A stretch of 64,000 bases of DNA, taken from NCBI GenBank assembly GCA_963575745.1, contig CAUYUJ010020574.1, positions 90,196 to 154,195 of the forward strand, read 5' to 3'. The notes under the pieces were generated by a model. It was not told the origin of the DNA and did no database searches. It saw only the letters and a list, made by a program, of their open reading frames with translations. Source of the stretch: Prorocentrum cordatum (lineage: Eukaryota; Sar; Dinophyceae; Prorocentrales; Prorocentraceae). Numbering within the stretch: the stretch's first letter is position 1; every line of letters starts with the position of its first letter. Made by a program: the position numbers and the translations under genes. Shown piece after piece: positions 49,925 through 60,401 of this stretch.

Positions 49925-52900
49925 ATGCATGACAGAATTCACGGCCAGGAGGCGGCCGATGAGTCCGACAGGGCAGAGCACGACGGATGTGGGCTTCCTT
50001 CACGCTCTCCGATCAGTTCGACAGCATCGATCTCCTGTGCAGCATTGGGGAGAGCAGCTGGGGCCCAAAGCCCGCAGCACGGCAGTGGGGTCCTCCACTA
50101 CGATGCTCGACCTACCCACCACCAGAGGCCTGAAAGCACGGCGGGCCCTGGGGTAATTTGTGACAGCCGTCTAGTAACACATAGACCAGCAGAGACTGCG
50201 ACAGTCTCACACACCAGAGCAGATACTCCCAGGAGTCCAGGGTCCCGAGGGGCCACGACTCCAAGCAGAGGCGTTACCGCAACTGGCATTGGCAGCGGGA
50301 GGGCCACTCCCAATCGCAGCAGCCAGCAACAACAGCGGTATCAGTCACCTGGGTCTCGAGGGGCCAACGTGACACCACCACGGCCGACACGAGGGCCGCC
50401 CGCCGCGTCTCGAGGGGCGCTAGGCGGCAGCCAAGGAGGCACACTACCAGGGAGGAGTGATGCATCCGCCAATCTGTCAGCACTTCAGGTCACAAGCCAC
50501 CAAGATGGCTGCAAGGATGCGTTACCGGCTGCCCTTGCACACAGCACGCCCCCCTCCGCCATCCGAGTCCACGAGATCGAGAATGCGGAAAGGACCTTTC
50601 TCGACGGACAAAACTCGAGTGGCAGCGAGGCCGAGGACGGCACGGAGCAATGTTACGAGGAGCGGAAGCAAGCGCGCGCAGTCGCAGCCTTCCGATCAGC
50701 CCAGCGGCGAGCACGCCGTGCACGGCGCGCTGCGGAGAGCCACAGTCGTCGGGACGACAGCAGCACCCACAATAAATACCGAGCCCTGGTGGTGGATCAG
50801 GGACACAGCGCCCGCACCCGATCCAGCCGCGTCAGCGACCAGCAGCAATCAAGTAGTCAAGAAGGCAGCCCAACCTGGCGGGTATGCACGGGGCCCCCTC
50901 ACACTGCAAGGCCGCTGACGAGCGGATCTGCTCCCCACAGAGACGAGCAGATGCGGGAGCGTCCCCCCTTGCCTGTGCGAAGGCCTGGCAGCAAGCCTCC
51001 GTCGGGAGGGTGGTCGATTCCTTGCTCCCAGGCCAGGGGCTTCGTCCAAAGGCACTCGAGGCATGACCCCAACAGCAGCTACACTGGCAGTAGCACAGGG
51101 TGGAGACCAACGACTCGGCCACCACCGAGCAGCAGCGCAGACAGCATCCCACCCACGGCCACAGCACTGCCTGATGTAGAAGCCAATCCTGCCCCAACCG
51201 ACACCATTACCCAGCGCACCAAGCCCCGACACCCACCAACTGGGCAACCTGAAGACCTAGCTGAGCCCGAGCAGCACACAGTGCCTACTAGGGCCTGCCC
51301 AAGCTGGCGCGCTAGCGCGGGGTCGCCTCACACTGTAAGGCCGCCGACGGGCGGACCTGCTCCCCAGCGGGTAGAGCAGCTGCGGGATCAATCCCCCTTA
51401 CAGGTGCGTAGGCGTGAGGGCATGCCTCCGACGGGAGGGTGGTCGAAGCCGTGCCCTCGCGCCAGTGATGTCGTGTTGGGGTGTCCAACCAGGCCCAGCG
51501 ACATTCAAGCTGACCCAGCATCACCAGTGGCCCCAGTCCCGGCGGACCCAAACAGCTCACCACGGCCAAACAAGTGGAAGCCAACGCTCCCCTCGGCATC
51601 AGCTCGCTCCCACCGCGGCACGGGTGCCACCAATCACCCAGACGCCCTGGATGGCGAACCTCATCGTCTACGCGACAGCATGCTCCACGCCCAATCACAC
51701 GAGCCCCTGTTCAGTCAGGCCGTGCGGGCTGGATCGGACAACTTGATCTTCGATGAGGGGAGCCAACTGCCACCACCACTACCCGTGAAGCGGAGTGCGC
51801 CTCAGGCTGGGGCCCTACCTCTAGCCCCGCCTACCCACTCCGCGCCATCACAGCCACCTCCAGCCCGCATTACCAGCACACCATGTCCCACCCTACATGG
51901 CATGGAGCTTGTGCCAGACGATGACGTCGAGTACTCCCCCGAGTACGTCAGTGCTGAGAGGGCCAGGCGCGGCCGAAGGCAACGGCAGCCCCCTACCACG
52001 GCAGCGCCAGACAGAGGCCAACCTGCAGTGCTGCCAGTTCTCAGCCAAGACCCAGTAGCCGAGACCCTTCGAGGCCGAGGCCGCGTCAATGTCTGCGCCG
52101 ACGTCGACACCACGACCCTACACAACATGGCAAGGCTGGCGCTGGAGATGTGCCCATCACGTGAGCTGCCGACTAGGCGCACACACATCTACACGGACGG
52201 CAGCTACAACGGCATCCCACATACAGCCGCCTGGGCAGTAGTTATTGTCGACGAGTACGACGACGGGCGCAACTCACGAGGCCCGTTTGGCTTTCGGGGT
52301 TTCATTGCTGACAAGGTCACCGAGTCCCTAGACGGCATGGCAAACAACGAGAAGGTGACGGCATACACAGCTGAGCTCACGGCAGTACTTTGGGCATTAA
52401 TGTGGGCCATTGGTCAAGACACCGCCGCGCCCATCGAGGTCACGCCCGGCGCCATCAACGTTATCAACCTGGCCAAAGGCGAAGCCCAATGCCATGTACA
52501 TCCGAGGTCGGGGGCCGCCATTCGCACGCCTGCTGGCCTCCTCCAACAAGCCCGACCTACCCAGTGGCATCACATTAACTCGCACATTGGCCACCCTTGG
52601 AATGAGCTCGCAGATGGGATAGCAGATCAAGCTTCGGCCAGCGACCTGATGGACCCGAATATTGCAGCAGTGCAGGCGATCGCGCACAACAAGTTCCTTT
52701 CCTGGGAATGGTTACGCTCAGCGCCAGATGCGGTCAAGGCCGCATACCCTCCCATGCGGAACCAAGACTTCATCATCGGGGCCACTCAGCCGCAGGCAGC
52801 CCCATGTGCGATCCAGAGGCCCATCAGCACCACCACCAGCAAGGCCGACCTCAGCTTGAATTTGTGCACCTACAACTGCAGATCACCCAAGGCCGCCGTC

Positions 52901-55900
52901 AGCTTCAAGTCGGGCAAAGGCAAGGCGGCCAGTAAAAGCAAGCCGAGCATCTCCAAGGTTACGCACCTAGCAGCACAGTTTGCTGACATGGGCCTGCACG
53001 TCGTGGCCCTCCAGGAGACGCAGAGGGAAGGAGACGCCCGCAACGTTGGAGAATACGGTTGCTACTCCTCAGGCCACACGCAGCAGAACAGAGGATGCGA
53101 CATTTGGCTCAACGTCTCCCAGCCGATCAGCGTGAGTGGGGCAGCGAAGTACCTAAGTGCCAAAGACGCCCTCGTCCTCCACCAGCACGACAGGCTCTTG
53201 ATCATCAAGACCCGCGTTGCAGGCACAGACATGGTCATCGCCTCCGCATCTGCACCCCACGAAGACCCCCAGGCGGCTGAGAAGACAGAATTCTGGGAGT
53301 CTGCCCAGCGATTGTCTGCCAAGTACCGCGTGGACATCTTCATGGGGGACCTGAACGGGCGTCTCGGCGACTATGAGTCCCCAGGAGTTGGCACCAGTGG
53401 GTACCCAGAAGCGACCAACGGCAATGGCAAGCACATCGTCAGCTTCGCAGCCGACACTGACATGGAGGTCATCAACACCACGAAGGGTCCAGGCAACAAC
53501 TCGTTTACGCATATCGGATCGAAGGGGCAGCGCCACAGGATAGACTACATCCTGCTGAGCTCCTCGATCGCCCCGTACGTTGCGAGCTGCAGCACGGAGC
53601 CAGGTCTTGAACGAGGCACAGCTGCACAAGACCACATACCAGTACTCGCCACCCTCAAGTGGGCCGTCTGCAAGACCACCAAGGCCTCAGGACCGCGGCC
53701 CGATCTGACCAACTTAAACAACGATGTCGCCAAGGCCAGCTTTAAGGAGATTCTCAAGCAGGCCCCGATCATCCCCTGGGAGGTGGACGTCAACACCCAC
53801 TGCGAGGAGGTCACCAGAGTCGTCAACAACGCGGCCATCCAGGCCTTCGGCAAGGCCGTCAAGGCAGCGAGGAAGCCCTACGTCACCAAGACTACCATGG
53901 GCCTAATCCGAGCCAGACGCCTCACACTTCGAGTCCATCGCGCAGTGCTCAGAGGAGAAGCCCATGACGACCGACCTGGACGACTAGTAGCCCACGCCCA
54001 CTCTCTTCTTGGAGGCGAGGTCGGGGCCTCACTGGCCCTGTGGAGCAGAGAGCGTGGCGACGACGATGGCACCATCCACGACATCCACGACTACGCGCAC
54101 CTCCTCCTGAACTGGACGATCTCGCCCATGGTCTACGCCATGGCCATCCTTTCCTTCCTCGCCAGGTCTGGGCTCCTCGTTGCCTCGGCCGTCGAGAAGG
54201 ACCGTAGTGCCTTCCTCAGCCGGCTTGCCTCAACTGCGTCCTCCGCCTCCGCTGCGAACGACGCCGCGGCCCAGTGGAAGGCCTACCGCGACCTATTGAG
54301 GTATGGCGGGAGGAAGGCGAAGTTCCCAGCAGGAAAGCCGATGAGGCTCGACAAGGATGGAGAGGTGATCCACAACTCCCAGGACATGGCGGACCAGGAG
54401 CTCAACCATTTCGCGAAGATACAGGCGGGCAAGACCGTGACAGCGGATGATCTCGCCAACAAGTATAATCGTGACAGCAAGACCAGGCCCTTCGACGGCA
54501 TGCTGGATCTCTCCATGGTGATGCCCCTGGCCGTCTGCCAGGCCCAGTTCGCTGCGGCCAAGGCTGGGACGCAAGGAGGCCCTGACGGGCTCACGAACGC
54601 CGTCCTCAGGGCGGCTCCTACAGAGGCAGCCAGGCTACTGCACCCCCTCTTCACCAAGGTGGCGACCACCGTACGGGAGCCGCTGAGCTTCAAGGGCGGG
54701 GACCTGGTCGCAACTCCCAAAGGAAAAGGCGACCCACGATACCTCCTAGCGTACCGCGAGATCCTCTTAAACAACGTCCTGGGCAAGCACCACCATAAAT
54801 ACCTGAGGGCTATGCTCAACACTACCCTCGCCATAGCGCTGGAGGACATCCAGGTTGGCGGCCGGCCCAAGCGAGGGGCTGACATGGCGGTCCTAGCAGC
54901 GCGCCTCTTCACAGAGAGAAGCCAGGCCCAAGGGAAGTGCTCCATGATCAGCTGCTACGACTTAAAGGAGGCCTTCTACTCGGTTGGAGTCCAGCTGGCC
55001 CATGGCATCCCAGGCGAGGAGGACGAAGTCAAGGAGGTGCTAGACAACCTCGAAGTTCCCCTTTGGGCCCAGCCACAATTGGAGCACCTCATGGCCAACC
55101 CAGGGATACTCGACACAGTGTTGGACGGCTCCCACCTGGCTGCCCTCATTGCAGAAGGGTACCGCAACAGGTGGACATCGCACAAGTTCTCCCAGAACCT
55201 CATGGCGCCGCACAAGGGCACGAGGCCTGGCGTGCCCCTAGCCGACGCGGACTTCAATCTGCTCTTCGGCCGAGTCCACCGCATGATTGACAGCTACCTT
55301 GCGCAGCGAGGGCTAAGAGCCCAGGGCAAGCCCCTAGACAGCAGCTTCGCATGCGACACCGACCCCACAGACGGACCACTCCAGGAGCACGAACCTCACG
55401 GCCTATCGTTCGTCGACGACCTCACGGGCATGCACGTGTTCACCAGCCCCGATCACATTCAGTCCGAGGCCACGGGGTTCTGCGAAGCCGTCTACTGCGC
55501 CACCAGCACCTTCGGCCTCCAGCTGCAGCTCACCAAGACCAAGGTGATGATCGACTTCAGTGGGCCTGGGAGCCGGCAAGCTCGGGCCAGCTTCTATTCC
55601 AATGGAGTGCCGAGGATCGAGGTCCCCCTCGCAGAGAGCCACGTCGAGGTTGTCCGCCACCACAAGCTCCTCGGGACCTACGTAACCGACAATGCATCCC
55701 CTGGGGTGGATGTCGCAGTGAAGGTAGCCACCGCTGCGACATCCACGAGGCCTCTCCATCGCGAAGTCCACCGTCGCTCAGAGCTGGCCATCAAAGACAA
55801 GGCCTACCTAGCCGACAGTGTGGTGCTATCCCAGCTGCTATACAATGCGTCTACCTGGCCTGAACTCACAGCAGGCCAGGCCAGGAATTTCAACAACCAG

Positions 55901-57895
55901 TATATCGTGAACTACGCTGCCGCGCAGAGGATCACTTGGAAAGTACGACAGAAAAAGGAAGTCACGAGCACCCAGATCCTCGAAGGGGTCGACAAGCTGC
56001 CCCCCGAGATAGTCCTACGTCTTGAGCGGCTACGACTATTCGGTAGATGCCTCAAATGGGGACCCCTGCACCTCCGCCGACTACTCAGCCAAGCATTGGA
56101 TGGTAGTTACGGCTGGGTGGCACTGCTCCGCCGCGACTTAGACTGGGTCCGCGACCACAGAGGACCTGACGAGCGTGGTGGAGCATACACGCTCGAAGAC
56201 TGGAAGGACTGGGCCAGGAACGACTACAATAGCTACCTCAGCGCAGTCAAGAAAGCTTGCCAACGTGGCAAAGCCCGCCAGTACGATCACGACCACCACG
56301 CTCGATGGCGGCTACGACTCCAGCGGTGGACCAACACGGAAGCCATCTCGCCCTTCCCAGACCAGCACTTCGAGCAGCAGCGCAAGTACCTATGCTACCA
56401 CTGCGGACGTACTGAACTCAGCGCAGCAGTGCTACGAGCCCACATCACCAAGGACCACACCTCGTCGGGGCATCCTATCTCGTGGGCAACTGGTTCGGTC
56501 TGCTACGGATGCGGCATGGATTACCACACCACAAACAGGCTGGTCAAGCACTTGCTGCGAGTGCGCAGGTGCGCTCGACATTGGCGAAAGACACGTCCAG
56601 CACTCCTCAGCAAAGCCGAGCTGCAGCACAACCAGCAAGTGGTGCGCGACCAGCAGCAGGCGAACATAAGGGCGGGCAGGCCCATCGACTGGGCAGAGAA
56701 GCCTGCAGTCCCTGCTCGTCCTCCAGAAATACACACGGACGAGGACAGCGACGACAGCAATGGCGGCCACTACGAGAGCCTCGAGCTCCCCTTCATCGAG
56801 GAGCCACCGCCGCCGCCAGCTGCTGTACCCAGGCCCAGGCCAGCTCGGACTCCATACGTGCTGCATCTGTTCAGCGGCCGTCGCCGAGAGGGAGATGTTC
56901 AGGATTGGTTCGACCGTATTAGCAGTCGGGCTTCATGCGACATACACATGCTCAGCCTGGACATCGCCAACGACCCGACCTTCGGCGACCTGACATCAGA
57001 AGTCGCAGTCAACAAGTGGCGAGGCATGGCACAAGCAGGGAGGACTGCAGGAGTCATCGGCGGACCGCCGTGCGAGACCTGGAGCCGAGCGCGCCACCTG
57101 CCCCCCAATGACTGCAGGGGTCGCCCACCAAGACCCCTAAGAAGCAGCAACAGCTTGTGGGGCCTTCGCTACCTTTCCCGTCCAGGGATGGAGCCAGTAG
57201 CGATAGGCAATCGCCTATACAGGACACAGCTGGAGCTCATGTACATGTGCCTCAACCTTGGAGTCCCAGGCATGCTCGAGCACCCGTGCGAGCCCACCGA
57301 GGAGCACTTCGCCAGCTCCTGGAGGCCCCCCGAGACGCGCCACCTCATGGGCCAGCAGGGAGTCGAGCTGATCACATTCGACCAGTGCACCTGTGGAGCG
57401 CGTTCGAGGAAGTCCACAAGCCTGCCGGCGGTATCCCTACCGACCCTCCGAGCAGAAATCAGCAGATTGCATGGAGGCGGGAGGTGCTTCCACACGGCCT
57501 CCTACCACGCGGAGCTGGCGGGCATCAACGACGACGGCCAGTGGCGCACCGCGGCGGCCAAGGAGTACCCGAACAGGTTGTGCCAGGCCATCGCGACCGC
57601 ACTGGCGAAGCAGATAAGGTGGCGCTTTGGCGAGTCGCCTAGCGACGTCCACGGATGGCACATCGACGACGACGTGGCCCACTTCTTCCAGCCGCTCGAC
57701 CGCTACAAGACCAGGGAGATGGGTCAGGACTACCACCGTGGCCAAGCGAGGCGAGGGAGTGCCCCGACCTGGTTGGAGGAGGCGAGGGAGTGGGCCCTGC
57801 AGGACCGACCCGACAAGGCAATGGGCAGGACCACCAACTCGACGGGAGCTGTTCGAGCACAGGCTGACGACGCGGATCGCGACGAAGTGCCCTGA
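49925..57895 (+). CDS. Retrotransposon ORF2: RNase H - APE - RT - zinc knuckle - C5-MTase-like
   Basis: Open from 49772; first ATG 49925 (2,656 codons). Residues are numbered from 49772. N-terminal ~780 residues are disordered, Pro/Ser/Arg-rich, with a ~56-residue duplication (about 367-422 and 510-565). RNase H ~800-955: D809 (YTDGS), E868 (TAEL), D948 (NELAD); the third Asp is replaced by P892. APE endonuclease ~1028-1297: N1035, E1082, D1193/N1195 (GDLNG), D1258, D1287-H1288. Reverse transcriptase ~1595-1950: D1730 (YDLKEAF), RPG at 1818, FVDD with D1882-D1883. Cys/His knuckles C2208-C2211-H2224-H2229 and C2244-C2247-H2260-C2267. C-terminal C5-methyltransferase-like domain ~2360-2590: LHLFSG 2364, PPC with Cys2434, LEHP with E2503. 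Expected to nick target DNA, copy element RNA and possibly methylate cytosine. About twice the usual LINE ORF2 length. Confidence 0.92.
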   Translation: MHDRIHGQEAADESDRAEHDGCGLPSRSPISSTASISCAALGRAAGAQSPQHGSGVLHYDARPTHHQRPESTAGPGVICDSRLVTHRPAETATVSHTRADTPRSPGSRGATTPSRGVTATGIGSGRATPNRSSQQQQRYQSPGSRGANVTPPRPTRGPPAASRGALGGSQGGTLPGRSDASANLSALQVTSHQDGCKDALPAALAHSTPPSAIRVHEIENAERTFLDGQNSSGSEAEDGTEQCYEERKQARAVAAFRSAQRRARRARRAAESHSRRDDSSTHNKYRALVVDQGHSARTRSSRVSDQQQSSSQEGSPTWRVCTGPPHTARPLTSGSAPHRDEQMRERPPLPVRRPGSKPPSGGWSIPCSQARGFVQRHSRHDPNSSYTGSSTGWRPTTRPPPSSSADSIPPTATALPDVEANPAPTDTITQRTKPRHPPTGQPEDLAEPEQHTVPTRACPSWRASAGSPHTVRPPTGGPAPQRVEQLRDQSPLQVRRREGMPPTGGWSKPCPRASDVVLGCPTRPSDIQADPASPVAPVPADPNSSPRPNKWKPTLPSASARSHRGTGATNHPDALDGEPHRLRDSMLHAQSHEPLFSQAVRAGSDNLIFDEGSQLPPPLPVKRSAPQAGALPLAPPTHSAPSQPPPARITSTPCPTLHGMELVPDDDVEYSPEYVSAERARRGRRQRQPPTTAAPDRGQPAVLPVLSQDPVAETLRGRGRVNVCADVDTTTLHNMARLALEMCPSRELPTRRTHIYTDGSYNGIPHTAAWAVVIVDEYDDGRNSRGPFGFRGFIADKVTESLDGMANNEKVTAYTAELTAVLWALMWAIGQDTAAPIEVTPGAINVINLAKGEAQCHVHPRSGAAIRTPAGLLQQARPTQWHHINSHIGHPWNELADGIADQASASDLMDPNIAAVQAIAHNKFLSWEWLRSAPDAVKAAYPPMRNQDFIIGATQPQAAPCAIQRPISTTTSKADLSLNLCTYNCRSPKAAVSFKSGKGKAASKSKPSISKVTHLAAQFADMGLHVVALQETQREGDARNVGEYGCYSSGHTQQNRGCDIWLNVSQPISVSGAAKYLSAKDALVLHQHDRLLIIKTRVAGTDMVIASASAPHEDPQAAEKTEFWESAQRLSAKYRVDIFMGDLNGRLGDYESPGVGTSGYPEATNGNGKHIVSFAADTDMEVINTTKGPGNNSFTHIGSKGQRHRIDYILLSSSIAPYVASCSTEPGLERGTAAQDHIPVLATLKWAVCKTTKASGPRPDLTNLNNDVAKASFKEILKQAPIIPWEVDVNTHCEEVTRVVNNAAIQAFGKAVKAARKPYVTKTTMGLIRARRLTLRVHRAVLRGEAHDDRPGRLVAHAHSLLGGEVGASLALWSRERGDDDGTIHDIHDYAHLLLNWTISPMVYAMAILSFLARSGLLVASAVEKDRSAFLSRLASTASSASAANDAAAQWKAYRDLLRYGGRKAKFPAGKPMRLDKDGEVIHNSQDMADQELNHFAKIQAGKTVTADDLANKYNRDSKTRPFDGMLDLSMVMPLAVCQAQFAAAKAGTQGGPDGLTNAVLRAAPTEAARLLHPLFTKVATTVREPLSFKGGDLVATPKGKGDPRYLLAYREILLNNVLGKHHHKYLRAMLNTTLAIALEDIQVGGRPKRGADMAVLAARLFTERSQAQGKCSMISCYDLKEAFYSVGVQLAHGIPGEEDEVKEVLDNLEVPLWAQPQLEHLMANPGILDTVLDGSHLAALIAEGYRNRWTSHKFSQNLMAPHKGTRPGVPLADADFNLLFGRVHRMIDSYLAQRGLRAQGKPLDSSFACDTDPTDGPLQEHEPHGLSFVDDLTGMHVFTSPDHIQSEATGFCEAVYCATSTFGLQLQLTKTKVMIDFSGPGSRQARASFYSNGVPRIEVPLAESHVEVVRHHKLLGTYVTDNASPGVDVAVKVATAATSTRPLHREVHRRSELAIKDKAYLADSVVLSQLLYNASTWPELTAGQARNFNNQYIVNYAAAQRITWKVRQKKEVTSTQILEGVDKLPPEIVLRLERLRLFGRCLKWGPLHLRRLLSQALDGSYGWVALLRRDLDWVRDHRGPDERGGAYTLEDWKDWARNDYNSYLSAVKKACQRGKARQYDHDHHARWRLRLQRWTNTEAISPFPDQHFEQQRKYLCYHCGRTELSAAVLRAHITKDHTSSGHPISWATGSVCYGCGMDYHTTNRLVKHLLRVRRCARHWRKTRPALLSKAELQHNQQVVRDQQQANIRAGRPIDWAEKPAVPARPPEIHTDEDSDDSNGGHYESLELPFIEEPPPPPAAVPRPRPARTPYVLHLFSGRRREGDVQDWFDRISSRASCDIHMLSLDIANDPTFGDLTSEVAVNKWRGMAQAGRTAGVIGGPPCETWSRARHLPPNDCRGRPPRPLRSSNSLWGLRYLSRPGMEPVAIGNRLYRTQLELMYMCLNLGVPGMLEHPCEPTEEHFASSWRPPETRHLMGQQGVELITFDQCTCGARSRKSTSLPAVSLPTLRAEISRLHGGGRCFHTASYHAELAGINDDGQWRTAAAKEYPNRLCQAIATALAKQIRWRFGESPSDVHGWHIDDDVAHFFQPLDRYKTREMGQDYHRGQARRGSAPTWLEEAREWALQDRPDKAMGRTTNSTGAVRAQADDADRDEVP

Positions 57896-59220
57896 CGACA
57901 AGTACAAAAGGGTCAGGGCGCAAGTCCTGAGGAAGCCCCGAGTGCGAGGGAATACCTCATGCTACGTCGCCAAGTTTTGCACGAGCTGTCAGGGCGCAAG
58001 TCCTGGGGAAGCCCCGAATGCGAGGGAACACCCCAGGCACACGTCGCCACGTTTCGCAGCAGTGATGGACACGGCCGCCGTACAGCCAGGGCTCAGAGGT
58101 ACCAGCCAGACTACATGCCAACTACACCAAGTACGAGTCAACGCTGCCCTGGTGAGGCAAGGATCAAACTTCGAGACGGGCTCGAAGGGTGGGGGGGCAG
58201 GACGAGCACTGCCCGCGCCTACCAGGGGGGATGGTGAGGGGCAGGGGGGGGGGGGCAGGACGAGTACTGCCCGCGCCCCCGCGGTCCGCCCTAGCTCGCC
58301 ACCCCCGCCATTCCCATGGCGGAGATGGAGCTCCCGAGCGCCCAAGGGCGAAGCATAGGGCAGCCGAGACCTTCCTCATCGACAGCAGAAGAATCACTGG
58401 GCCTGGGGTTCGCCCCCACCGAGGGCACTGTGACCCCTAGCCATAGCGGGACGAGGTGGGGCCGCCAAGAACCCTACTTGAAGTCGGTGCATGGAGGCCT
58501 GAGTGCGCCTACAACCTATTCCACCTACCAGCAACAAGCCGATCCCCAACGACCCGTAACCAGCACGACAAGTACCTCAGCGGCTGAGTCGAGCACCAGG
58601 AGCCCGAGCCCCACACAGTCAAGCAGTTCAACTCGACCAGCGCGACCGAGCCCAGTACCAAGAGCCTACCACCACCAAGCCAAACGACCACTGGACCAGT
58701 GATGCCGAGTTGAATGGAGTTGAATGGAAAAGGTTCCTCATACCGCGCCAAGTACTACCACTTCGACCAGCACGACGGTGCCGAGCACCACAGGGTCGAG
58801 GGCCAGCCAGTCAGCCACTGCTTCAACCAGCGTGATTGGCCCGAGTACCGCAAGCTGGCATCACAGTCACAAAGTATTGCGAGGACCAGCACTACCGAGT
58901 CGAGGACAACAGCTAGTGCTACTGGGCCAAGACATACCTGGACGACTAGTGACTGGGACGAAGGCCACAGGGTTGGGCACAGCAGAGTAACCAACAACTT
59001 CGACCAGCATGACTGAGTCGAGTACCACAAGCTCGAGGGCAACATAATCATGCAGTACTACAAGACCGAGGGCCACCACGTGGCCCAGCGAGCTGGACGA
59101 GAAGTCTTCGTCCAGTACCACCAGATCGACGAGTACTGAGAGTGCGAGGCTCCGAGGCTCGGCGAGAGCGCAGCCGACGACGCCTGAGGGGGCCGAGTCG
59201 TCGGAGTCCCGAGGGACATA
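57896..59220 (+). repeat. Retrotransposon 3' region with tandem and degenerate repeats
   Basis: A ~75-bp tandem duplication (GGGCGCAAGTCCTGAGGAAG... at 57915 and 57990), a GGGCAGGACGAGCACTGCCC duplication (58195, 58253), then from about 58740 to 59130 degenerate units around GAGTACCACAAG-CTCGAGGGC and TTCGACCAGCACGAC. No ORF of interest. The end near 59220 is inferred from the end of the repeat pattern. Confidence 0.6.
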
Positions 59221-59755
59221 ATTTGGTGCCCCCCCATTACCCCCAGCCGCTTCCTTCCATGTATGGTTTCCTGGTTCGGGCCTTGTGCTCGTGGGGGTAA
59301 TGGGGGTGGCACGCCAGGCGCCCCTGGCCCACCGAACTCCAAGGCCTGTGCACTGCCGCCCAGGACAGGCGACGCAGCTTGTCAGGCTGCCACCCTGGGC
59401 GGCAGCGCATCGGGCCAGAGGGCGAGTCGCAGGCCATTGGACCCCGCTCCTTCTTCTCGGGGCCCCCGCAGGCCTGTTTCCTCCCTCCTTGCGGGGTCCT
59501 CTGGTGCCTGGCCTTTCCCATCTTTAGGGCCTCGCCCCCCCGCTCTTCCTCTGCCCCGAGAGATCCTGGAGGCCCCTTCCTTTCCCCTGGGCGGGGCCCC
59601 CTCCCCCCCCCCCGGCGCCGAAGGCGCCCGCGCGTCGGCCGCGTGCGCGGCTAGGCTCGGGCGCGGAGGCGCCTCGGTCGGCGGCAGCTGCCGCCGTGTT
59701 GCGCTTCAGGAATCAAACCCTTCATGGCGCGGCAAATAGCGGAAATAGCGGAGAA
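59221..59755. other. No gene recognised
   Basis: GC-rich spacer with C-runs. No repeat copy, coiled-coil exon or RNA gene recognised. Confidence 0.4.
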
Positions 59756-59757
59756 GG

Positions 59758-59895
<138 letters not shown>

Positions 59896-60189
59896 AGGGC
59901 CCCAGAGCGACACTCTGGGCGCGAGCGTAACCCTTCGTGCCCCCCGTCGCGGCGATCCGCGCCCCGGAAGCGCGCCTCCGAGATCCAGGCCGCGGGGCGC
60001 CAAGAGGCGTGCCTGCCTCCTGGGGCCCCTGCAGGGTGCCCTGGTTCAAGGGGGCAGGAAGCGCACGTGGGCGGCTACAGTCAACCCGTATCATGAGGAC
60101 GCGCGGTAAGGATGCAAGGGCCTTGGGGCCCCATGCCAACGTTTTTCGAACGAGGTTGACCGGCTAAAATCGCTAAGGATGGGCCGAAG

Positions 60190-60400
60190 GGGCAAGGATG
60201 CAAGGGGTACCCTTGGGACGGTTGCCCATCCTTACTATGCGGGATCGGATCGGATCGAATCGCCAGCGAATCGTCCCGAATCGGATCGGTATCGACTGGC
60301 CGATGCTGGTGAATAGAGCCGGATCGCATCGAACTAGAATCGCGGCCCCAGCCGGCGAATCGAATCGCATTGAATCGGATCGTAGGCGGCCCGTGGGCGG
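60190..60400. repeat. AATCGGATCG-type degenerate minisatellite
   Basis: Many short units related to CGGATCGGATCGAATCGC. Also two copies of GGGCGGCTACA (60073, 60395). Confidence 0.65.
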
Positions 60401-60401
60401 C

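Larger units (their letters stand above)
46178..59220 (+). mobile_element. Non-LTR retrotransposon with RNase H, APE, RT and methyltransferase
   Basis: Extent is approximate: from the first ORF1 ATG (46178) to the end of the repeat-rich 3' region near 59220. No LTRs, integrase or protease were found. APE plus RT identifies a LINE-type element. Coding order is an ORF1/gag-like region with poly-Gln and long coiled coil (46178-49902, broken), then a very long ORF2 (to 57895). No poly(A) tail or clear target duplication is seen, and the 5' UTR boundary is unknown. Confidence 0.85.

Noticed and set aside
49712-57907. Minus-strand ORFs across the retrotransposon (e.g. 54283-54945)
   Set aside because: Complement shadows of ORF2; no domain in any of them.
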